Below, in pieces: positions 55,301-64,000 of a DNA stretch of 64,000 nt. This DNA is from Charina bottae (Eukaryota; Chordata; Lepidosauria; Squamata; Charinaidae): positions 4,468,268 to 4,532,267 of the forward strand of contig JALMGJ010000029.1 of the NCBI GenBank assembly GCA_023362775.1, read 5' to 3'. The first letter of the stretch is position 1. Each line of letters begins with the position of its first letter. Both the position numbers and the translations under genes were made by a program. The notes beneath the pieces were generated by a model. That model saw nothing but the letters and a program-made list of their open reading frames with translations, did no database searches and was not told where the DNA came from.

Positions 55301-56362
55301 CCCGCCAAATCTGCCCTGTCTTTGCAGCCTCCTTCCCGTCAAGACCGGATTCCATCCACTAAAATTCTTTCTTGGTTCACAGAGCTGGCTCAGTCTCCTG
55401 GCCACGAGAGAAGTGTCGCGGAGGCCTTTGGCAAATCCCACTCTATATTCCCGCTCCCCGTCTGCCACTATGTAGATGAGTGCCACTGAACAATCTTGAA
55501 GGTTCCCAGAATAGTCCCATGGAAGCAGCAGAACTGGTGGGAAGTCAGTGGGGACTCGGGAGCTTCTGGAGCAGGGAGAGTTTGGCCTCTGCCCTGTCCC
55601 TGTGTGCAACCGTGAATCGGGAGAGATGCAGAAGCGGCTCCTGTATCTGCCTATACGGAGGACTGCACTCCTAAAGGAAGTCCTTCCCTTTCCCTCCCAA
55701 CGTCCCAGCCCAGCCCAAAGCGTCTACTCACCAAGCCGCTCTTCTTTCCGGAGCTCTTTGCCAATAAAAAATATCTTTTTGTGTGGAGGCTTGGCAGTGT
55801 CCTCCAGTTGGCCTGTCGCTCCTTCTGGAGAACTTGGAGCATCATCTCCTGGACCGCTTGCTTTCCTACTCTTTCTTTTTCTTCTTCCAAAACACGAAAA
55901 CCAGTTGAGAAATCCCCTAGAACAGAGAGGAAGGAAGCTGAGGAAAGGAATGGACTCAAGCCCAATTTCCATAATCACTATCCCGGTGGTGGAGGTGACG
56001 CATAGTGGAAAACTCATCCTTCTGGGTTGAACTGATCAGTTTTTACCTTGGTTTCGTTTTGTGCGACCTGGTGTGTTCCATGGCCAGATGAGTTTAACAA
56101 ATGTAAGGACCTTTTCCTAAGTCAGGGGTTGAGGATGCTATGTGATCTGAATCAATTTGAAAATGATCAACCCAGGCTTTTAACACCAATAGGGAATGAA
56201 AGACAGAAGTGATCTGGAGCACATTTTGCCCGTTTCCCTTTCCTAAGAGGAGAACAAATGGGTGTTTTCACCCCTGGAATATCCCAACCCACTGAGAAGT
56301 TGGCTACAAATTGGGGGAGGGTTCCCGAGAGCGCAGGAGCCCTTCTGAAGTCCAACTTACAT
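52372..56362 (-). CDS. Unrecognised 315-aa multi-exon host gene, unit 2 copy
   Basis: The same model, intact. Exons: 56,362-56,361, 55,916-55,732, 55,223-55,066, 54,842-54,723, 54,367-54,294, 53,829-53,724, 53,621-53,526, 53,075-52,995, 52,735-52,654 and 52,415-52,372, again 948 nt. All splice dinucleotides, the split start and the stop are kept. Compared with unit 1 there are seven coding nucleotide differences: L8S, R116Q, R132Q, L142P, L149V, N218K and one silent change next to residue 149. Five of the seven lie in the 120-bp fourth exon. Preservation of the frame in both copies argues that the gene is real; the excess of replacement changes suggests positive or relaxed selection, or conversion from another unit. 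Confidence 0.78.
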
Positions 56363-56461
56363 CCTGGAAGACGCTTTCAGTCTGTCAACTGTCAGTAACT
56401 GACAGTTTAGCCTGGTTGGATGACGTCATAAAGCCACTAGAGTTACCAAGGAGATCACAGG
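56363..56461 (-). promoter_or_regulatory. Candidate promoter/5' UTR with CRE palindrome, unit 2 gene
   Basis: TGACGTCA is retained at 56,421-56,428. The nearby ctgtcagtaactgacag is a perfect interrupted palindrome in this copy and carries one change (g for a) in unit 1. Spacing to the split start codon equals unit 1. Confidence 0.5.
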
Positions 56462-57213
56462 CCTGCTTTGGGATCCTACCAAAGGTCACCTGCTCCACCT
56501 TTTCTACCTACACCAATGCCAGGCAAAGGTCTCTAGGAAGCTACCAAACAAGTCACTAAAGTTGCATATTTCCCATCTTTCTTGCACAGAAGGCAAGAAG
56601 TACATGGACTTTTCATATGGAAGCTCCATTAAGCTAGCTGACTGAGCAAGACCCCTTAATGCAGCTATTGGTCCTTGCAGGCTGATTCCCTTTGCGTTGC
56701 CATGCTGGTTTGTATGTGTGTGTGTGTGTGTGTTTCCCAACGTCCCTGTGTCTAGGGGCCGCTCCCTCTGTTATTTCTGCTTAGGGGCGGACACCATCTT
56801 CTGCATCCCAAAGGGCTGTTAGATGGTGCCGACTCTAAAGAAAGAGGGAGAGAGGAGAGAAACTTTCTCCCTGTTTTTTTAACATCAGACATCTTTTCTC
56901 ATACAGCAATCCAGGCCAAGGGGGAAAAAAAGGATCCTTCATTCATAGGACTAATTCTGCCAAAGGAATATTCTCTATGGCTGAATGATGCTGAACCCCA
57001 GATCACATGACCCTCTTTTAGCCAAGTTCCTTGTGTTGTGAGATCCGGCTGTTAATGGAGCCCAAGGATCAGACTTTCCCCTTTGGGAAGAAATTGCTGT
57101 CCTGGACCGGCTTGGTCAACCTTTCTGCAATCTGGCCAGGTAAACGTTCGGTCTCCAAATAGGATCTCCAAAAGACTTTGTTCTTAATTTCTGGGCTTTA
57201 AGTTTTTTTGTTG

Positions 57214-57655
57214 TTTTTTGTTGTAAAAATTTTATTAAGGTTTTAAATATACAAAGTTAAAAGTTGAAAATGAAACAGAAATAGAAATACAAATTAAAAA
57301 GAAAAGAAAAGAAAAGTGTAATAAAGTAAAAGAAAGAAAGAAAGAAACAGAGATAGAAATTAGATTACTTCCGATCTATCTATGGTCATAAAAATAAAAT
57401 AGTTTGTTCTTACATGCTGGCTATTCATATAACATTCATATATATTTATTGTCTAATATATATTATTTATATATGTTCTAATCATCAAAACCCCATGCAA
57501 GCTTTACTCCTCCTGCTTTTTGTAAATAGTCCATCAAAGGCTTCCACTCTTTAAGAAAATAATGGTTTGAAAGTCAGAAAAAGAAACAACACAAAATCAT
57601 CAGATAGATTATGCCAGTCCATGGAGGCTCTACTACAGCCAGAATTCATCAAAAA
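57214..57655 (-). mobile_element. L1 3' end fragment, unit 2
   Basis: Unit 2 counterpart of the L1 3' end at 38.4 kb, with two small deletions: the gttttcttttaataagc stretch present in unit 1 near 38,755 is gone, and the poly-A-like run near 38,850 is shortened. Confidence 0.65.
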
Positions 57656-58221
57656 TCAGGAAAGCTGCAGATTCCTTGTCTGCTTGCCCAAGAGGCCTAG
57701 CTCTTCCCATGTAGACTGCCCCTTAGTACGGAAGTTCTCTTAAGCTACCTACTTGGGCAAGACTCAAAAACCCTAAATCCAGATCAGGAAAAAACGGTTC
57801 ACCTCTTCATAGAATATATTCTGCCCAAATAAGAAGCCATATGGTGCTCTTTGTCTTGAAAACGATGAACAAATTTATGTGATGAACCCCAGAGGGTTGG
57901 GCATTGCCATTTCTGTTGGTCTCTTCTACTTGAGCTAGCTTTTCCTTGGCTGCGACGTACTCTTGATCTGGCAAGATCAAGATAATAACTTTTAATGTAC
58001 TTCCCCCCCCCCCCACTAAAGCCTTGAGGTAGTGTGTGGCTGGAGCCCAGTGAAGTTCTCAAGTTGTGTTTGGATGTATGGGGATGTGTTGCGCTTGGAA
58101 GAGGGGGGAGGTTCTTGGTTGGCCAGTTTTGAGATGGATGCACACCTGGCTGGGAACAGGAGTGATGTAACCCATAAATCTGGACTTGTGGAACATTATC
58201 TGAAATCAGTGTTTTCCGTTG

Positions 58222-59396
58222 TTTGTTTGTTTGTTTGTTTGTTCATTCAATTTATATAGCCGCCCATCTCAGACCAGTGACTGTGGGTGGCTTACAATAA
58301 TAAAAAGTCAGACAATAAAAAGGATGCAAAAATATAAATACAGCCGAGAGATCTTAATAACCATTGGTGTTAGCACAACCAAGAAACGGCCCTTCGCACA
58401 TTTGGGGCCCCAGTACGGGGCACAAAGCCAGGTCTTCAAGGCCTTCCAAAAAGCCAAAAGAGTCAGCGCCATCCTAATCTCAGGAGGAATGACGTTCCAG
58501 AGGGCAGGCAGTACAGCAGAAAAGGCATGTCTCCTGGTCCCCGTTAGCCGATATTGCTTGGCTGACAGGACCCGGAACATGCCCATCCTGCCGGACCGGA
58601 TTGAATGGGTAGAAAAAACTGGGAAAAGACGGTCCCTAAGGTAACCCGGTCCCAAGACATGAAGGGCTTTAAAGATGACAACCAGCACCTTGAATTGCAC
58701 CCGGAAACACACCAGCAGCCAATGCACCTCCCGAAGCAGTGGTGTTACATGTGCCGAGTAGCCGACACTATTTACAATCCAGGCAGCTGCATTCTGTACC
58801 AGCTGAAGCTTCCGAATGCTCTTCAAGAGCACTGCCCCCATCCCGCTCCCACCAGAGGTCATCCAAGAGTGCAATCAATGCCGTCTCAGTCCCCTATCCC
58901 GGCCTGAATCCTGACTGAAAGGGGTCTAGATAATCTGCTTCATCCAGAGCCCTTTGAAACTGCTGTCGACCACTCTCTCAACAACCTTCCCAAAAAACTG
59001 TAGGTTGGAGACTGGATGAAAACTATTCCGATTCATTGGGTCGAGTGATGGCCCCTTCAGGAAGGGGTGCACCACCACCTCCTTAAGAGCCTGAGGGACC
59101 ACCCCCTCCCTCAAAGAGGAATTAACCACCGCCCAGACCCACTCACGTATCCTCACATGACCAGCCAGGAGGGGCACGGATCTAACACAGAAGTGGCCCA
59201 ACTAACAGCCACAAGAACCCTGTCTACTTCCTCAGGTTCAATGGGCTCGAACTCCTCCCAGATACCCATGCAAGACTCAGACCCCATAGCCCCCACTGGC
59301 CTTGCATCAAGGCTGGTATTCAACACAGAGCGGATGCGAGTGACTTTACCCTCCAGATGCTCCGCCTATTCCTCACAACGGCCGTGGAGATAGACC
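58222..59396 (-). mobile_element. L2 LINE with internal RT deletion, unit 2
   Basis: Unit 2 counterpart. It has the same internal deletion, but the C-terminal part is open over 58,874-58,308 because an 8-bp gtt-rich stretch present in unit 1 (near 39,875) is missing here. Confidence 0.8.
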
Positions 59397-60160
59397 CAAA
59401 GTGAAGCCATGACATCTCATGATTTTCCTATGACTATGGGAAATAATTATTGCAGAGATGCTGGTCATCTGATGGACCCCATAAGTTTCTGTCACCTACC
59501 AAGCACTCTAAAATCTCAGAACTCCTGCAGAGGTGCTAAAATCTTATAAGATCTTGCACAAAATTGTAATGTTCCCATAACAGACCAAAATTGCACAAGA
59601 CCATTGAAATCTGCTCATCCCCTGATATTAAAGATTTCTGTGTGTCTGTGTGTGTGTAATCTCCCTGCAAAGTTTTTGGAGACAGGAGATTTCCTGGATA
59701 GATCCAATGCAGAATTTTCTATAAAATAGAGACTTATATTGTAAGTTTATTCATGATTGGAGATCAGATAACCAAACAAATACAGATTTCAAAAACTGAG
59801 GCAATATAGAAAAGCAGCACAGAGTCTTTTGGAAAACAACTTCAGAATGAAGAACACATTTCAGATGGCAGAGAGAGTGCGAGGTCTGGAGCTACTGTCC
59901 ATCTGATTGGATGAATGTGCAATGCTGTGCCTGGCTGGAGGGCGGTGTCTGGACTGGCGCTCCCCTGAATGGAAGCGGGACTGTTGGACTGCTCGGGCCC
60001 ACTGGGACGTTTTTGGTGGGAGGCCTGTGTTGGAGGTACCTTGATGGCGCTGAGAGCTGGTAAAGGTAAGGAGCCTTGGAGTGCTGCTTCCCCTCCTGGG
60101 GATGGCTGGGGAGGACAGTAGGGGCTTCCCGGTCCTGGGAACTGAGGGGCTTGGAGATGG

Positions 60161-60816
60161 AGATGGGGCTGCCTACTTGCGGTATGACAGAGTTAAAGTT
60201 AACAAAGGTTTTAACAATCATTTTGTTAGGTGCACCATACTGAGGAATTGGAATATACAAATTAAGATTGTCTCCTAATGTACCTTTGTGGTTGTCACCA
60301 CAAGAAGCCTTCTGCAGAAGAGAGATGGTGGCGAAACCAAGCTGGTTGAGATATCAAGATTTGTTGAATTTTGAGGAAGGTGAACCTAAACTTAAAACAA
60401 GGGAACAACTTGAATTGGAAGGTCATACTTGCCATTGGTTGACATTTGCACAATTGTCAGAATGGTTTAATTTGGGTAAAAAGACTCATAATTTCATTAA
60501 TGCAAAACTCAGTTTGAAATAGACTTTTCCACTAATGTTGAACATGTTAGTACTGTTCGTAATGTTTTTACTAAGATGTATAAAAGGTTATTGCAAATGA
60601 ATTTGGAAGATGACTATGTCAAGGATTGCATGATTAAATGGGCTAAGAACTTTGGATGCAATATCAGCCTTGAGCAGTCAGAAAATATGTGGAACAAGGC
60701 TTTGAGATTTACTTTGAACTATAACTTGAAAGAGAATTTTTATAAAATGATGTATCAATGGTATTTAACACCTGAGAAATTATCAAATATGTTTAAATAT
60801 GCAAATTCCAAATTGT
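60161..60816 (+). mobile_element. L1 ORF2 fragment in plus orientation, unit 2
   Basis: Unit 2 counterpart of the 41.4-42.1 kb fragment, with one further base change (atgg to atag near 60,520). Confidence 0.8.
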
Positions 60817-61559
60817 GCAAAAAGGTCAGAAGCGTGCAACAGCAGAAATACAGCAATTATTTGCAACAGTTGAGAGTTGTAGGTGGAACAAACTCCCTGA
60901 GAGTGAGCAGAAGTCCTTTTCATCCATCCTCGAGTAACTCTATTTGGGTGAATCTTCCTGTGCCCATTGACGGTCCACATCCTCACTGAATGCTCAGCGG
61001 GCATCTTGTTTTTGGTGCTATAGACTTTCTTGACTTTGGTGGAAATTTGAGAATCTTGAGACCACCATCTCAGTCCTTCAAATACAATATAATGTGTTCA
61101 AGTTTCAATGTCCCTTATTAATGTGACTTCATTCCGTGTGCCAGAAACCCATGAATCTTCACAATGCGCTATCCCGTATTGCTGGATTAGCTGTGGGGTT
61201 TCATGTTTCAACTACAGTTTCTGCCTACATCACAAAGTCTCCATCAGTTGTGAATATAATCATCTTCCTTAAATAGAGCTTGTTCCTTTAATAACTGTCT
61301 CTTTAATGGCAGTTACAGCCCAAATAGGACCACATTTATAGAATTGCAAAATGCTACCGTATTCTGGGTTTGGGCATTCAAAGAGCATCTATCTGGTGGA
61401 CCACAGAGGGAATAGAATGCTGGACGAAAGAGGCTTTCATCCAGATGCAGCTGACCTGTTTTTCGGGAGGCACACAGCAGGCAGTAAGCTGTGTTTGTTC
61501 CTATGCTTTCTTAAATGTGGTGGGAATTTAAGTGCACATCCTGAGTCCTTCACAAGGTG

Positions 61560-62911
61560 CATCCTAGGGGCAGAAGCTTGCCATTTTCTTAAATCTCCAT
61601 CTTATTGGTCATGGCCAGTGAAAAACCAACGATCACTTTAAACGAATGAGCAAACAGATGATCTGGCTCCTATTCTCCATGTTGATCTAGCTTCCCCAGC
61701 TTAGCTTGTTAAATAGGGGCGGAAGGACACAGCTACTGCTAGGTCATCTGCATTGAAAAGAGAAGATGTGAAAAAGATGAGGAAGGACGGATGTTGGCTA
61801 GAGGTAGGGAACGCTACACCTGTCAACAAAGTGAGAAGAATTCAATGAGACAGAGATGTTGAAATTTAATCAGTTTGGCACATACTGTAGATAGAAAATT
61901 TATTCCCCATTTGGGATAGAAAGCATGGGTTTTGCATTCCTTCCTTCCTTTCATGTGCTGATACCCTCACCCCTTCCCCTTAATGTTCTAAATGAAATTA
62001 CCTTCATTAGTGAAACTATACTGTTCTCCACCATGCCAGAGTTGTGCAGGGATTTCTGGAAATGTGTCCTGGACTTCTGTGAGCTGGAAAAGACAGAAAG
62101 AAGTGCATCACACTGTTGCCAAGGTGTCTTGGAGACCAGTTCCCCTTCTTCCCTTGGCCCATCGAGAGAAACCTTACCCAGCAAGACATCCATTCTAGGG
62201 ATCCCCTAGTCCACCATCAAGTGGAATGAAGGGAAAAAGAACCCCCCCCGCCCTTGTCCCGAGAGAGAGGTTAAATGAAGATGGGTTCCCAAGAGCAGGG
62301 GAGGACCCGAAGCCTACAATCCATGGTGTTATAGGTTTGCTACATACATTGATTTTAGGATGATGGTTCCCACTGTAGAGAAGCTGCTACAAGACTGAGG
62401 AGAAACATCTCCAGCCACGTGGCTCAAAGTGCTGTGGATCTGAAGAAGAGAGGACACCTTTGCTCATTTCCTAGAACCAAGAATCTCATTGCCAAAGCAC
62501 ACGTGCGCAGTTTATGATCCACTCTTCTCTAGGCCTCTGGAGCCATGCTCTCCCTCTAACATTGCCCCAGCCTTCCTAAATCCCAGCCTCTTTGGAAGGA
62601 GGAAGCTTTGGGATGGCATTTCCCAGAAAAGAACGCAAGGACACTATAAACATTTTTTTTTCTCATCTGCAATTGTGGCCTTGCAACATTATAGTTGAAG
62701 ATGCTTGTTCGCAAAGATATCCCTGCATGAAGAAAAACAGCTCTTTTGGCAAGCCAATCCTCTTCTCGTACTGGATGCCTATCCTCAAGAACAATCCTCC
62801 AACTATTGTTCAGAGTGGGACATTGAACAGGAGTTTTCACACTTCATTCTTTGAATATTTGCATCGGCCAATTGTTCATTCAAGCGCCTCCTGGGACTTC
62901 TATGCCCTTAG
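61560..62911 (-). pseudogene. Partial paralog of the host gene (exons 8-10), unit 2
   Basis: Unit 2 counterpart, with the same TAG in the exon 8-like segment (62,431-62,348) and the same last-exon deletion; exon 9-like 62,083-62,002. Confidence 0.76.
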
Positions 62912-62920
62912 CTTCTGCAG

Positions 62921-63542
62921 AATTTTTTTTTATTTTCAAGACATAATTAAAATACAAAAAAGAAAAAGCTATAGAATAGATAGAAAACAGAACTAAAGAA
63001 AAAGGAACAAACTATAAAGATGTGAATAGAAAGAGAAAAAAGAAAAGGCGACTTCCGACTATTTCCGATACAGATATAAGGTTAAATACAAATCTAATCT
63101 CTTACAATTAATTAACCTATCATAACATTATTTCTATTACAATAAATCATTCAATCTCTAAAACCCAAAATCAAAACTTCATTTTTTTCAGTTACAAGGA
63201 AATATTCCAAAAGTGGTTGCCAAATTGATGTAAATGCAGAAATAGAATGCTCTCTTATTAAAGCTGTTAATTTAGCCCTCTGAGCCAAATCCATTAATTT
63301 AACAATCCAATCTTCAACTGTAGGGATTTGTGGATCTTTCCATCGTTGTGCATATAGCAATCTTGCAGCCGTGATCATATATAATAACAAAACTCCATGT
63401 TGTTTCTCTAATTGCTTTTCCATCAAACCTAAAAGAAAAAGTTCTGGCTTTCTTTGTATATTTACTTTAAGAATCTTCTGAATAATAATACATACCTGTT
63501 CCCAGAACTTTTTAGCCTTCTCACAAGTCCACCAAAGATGAT
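62921..63542 (-). mobile_element. L1 3' fragment at the tandem junction, unit 2 end
   Basis: Identical arrangement at the unit 2/unit 3 junction, with the same breakpoint base for base. Confidence 0.85.
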
Positions 63543-64000
63543 GTCAACCAACCCATGTTCTCTTTCATGTATTGAAGCTATGCATGGGAAAGTAGTTATG
63601 ACCAGTTAACACTGGTCAATGCTACATATAAGCTGATATCATTGTACAAGTGTTTGAAATAAAGTAAACCTGACAGCACCAAAAATAGAGTAGGAGCTTA
63701 ATTTTATGCCTTCTGACTTCATACATTCAAGATTGCTCTCAGATCAGAATGAAGAGACAAAGCTAAGATTACAGGAGGCCTAATCTTCCATCCCAATGTC
63801 TCTGACCACTTGCCTCTAACCACAGCACAAATATGCCCTGGCAACACCTCTTCTCTGCCATGTCCCCCTGATGTTTCCTACGTCTCATGCACAGCCCATG
63901 AATGAATCAGGTTTAAGAGTCACCTTTAGCTGTACTGGTATTACTGTTTAAGAGGGCAGCATCCAATGGCAGCCACAGGTTGTATTGTATAAAATGTCTT
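63541..64000. repeat. Start of segmental duplication unit 3
   Basis: 63,541-64,000 repeats the first 460 bp of units 1 and 2 and is cut by the window edge, so the array has at least three units. Confidence 0.95.

Larger units (their letters stand above)
44781..63540. repeat. Segmental duplication unit 2 (18,760 bp)
   Basis: It is collinear with unit 1 along its whole length in the same orientation. Corresponding points include 20,666/45,605, 27,582/46,834, 33,572/52,372, 37,546/56,362 and 43,241/62,002. It lacks the LINE insertion (empty site 46,636-46,646) and carries a private 168-bp Penelope-type insertion at 51,210-51,377. Confidence 0.95.

Noticed and set aside
1..64000. CRISPR arrays, operons or prokaryotic defence systems
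   Set aside because: All content is vertebrate: introns, LINEs, SINEs, microsatellites. The tandem repeats present are microsatellites or transposon tails without spacer structure.

Overview
The window is vertebrate nuclear DNA, almost certainly from a squamate reptile (lizard or snake). The evidence is the repeat set: two tRNA-derived SINEs with a BovB-like 3' end (Sauria-SINE type), a BovB LINE fragment, several squamate-type L1 ORF2 fragments, L2/CR1-like LINE tails, RTE LINEs, a 5S-rRNA-derived SINE, Penelope-like elements and hAT MITEs. There are no prokaryotic signals, and most long open frames are transposon-derived or chance.

Layout. Positions 1-19,841 are single-copy in this window and hold only repeats. 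They include a palindromic hAT MITE (994-1128), a BovB fragment (1754-2113), a Penelope-type terminal piece with a hammerhead-like core (3346-3705), a nearly intact RTE LINE (5548-8372), two Sauria-type SINEs, a 5S SINE, and a 128-bp segment present twice without any change. From 19,842 to the end the window is a head-to-tail segmental duplication. Unit 1 is 19,842-44,780, unit 2 is 44,781-63,540, and unit 3 starts at 63,541 and runs off the edge. The units are nearly identical by eye. They differ by insertions that can be ordered in time: a full-length two-ORF LINE with both frames open lies only in unit 1, with its empty site in unit 2; a 168-bp Penelope-type terminal element lies only in unit 2, with its empty site in unit 1.

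Genes. Each complete unit carries one multi-exon minus-strand host gene that I do not recognise (33,572-37,546 and 52,372-56,362). It was assembled from splice sites and phase agreement. It has ten coding exons, 948 coding nt and 315 codons with no internal stop in either unit. The start codon is split by the first intron (AT|G). A perfect CRE palindrome (TGACGTCA) lies about 60 bp upstream of the first donor, a layout that suggests testis expression. The two copies differ at seven coding nucleotides, six of them amino-acid changing, and five of the seven fall in one 120-bp exon inside a divergent patch that looks like gene conversion. Broken 3' pieces of the same gene recur three more times per unit (near 28.6, 30.1 and 43 kb in unit 1), so the family was already duplicating before the large tandem event.

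The tandem junction (44,781 and 63,541) joins an L1 ORF2 fragment to single-copy sequence with 2 bp of shared bases. The founding break therefore looks like microhomology-mediated joining rather than recombination between repeats. The locus reads as a young, lineage-specific gene array still receiving transposon insertions.
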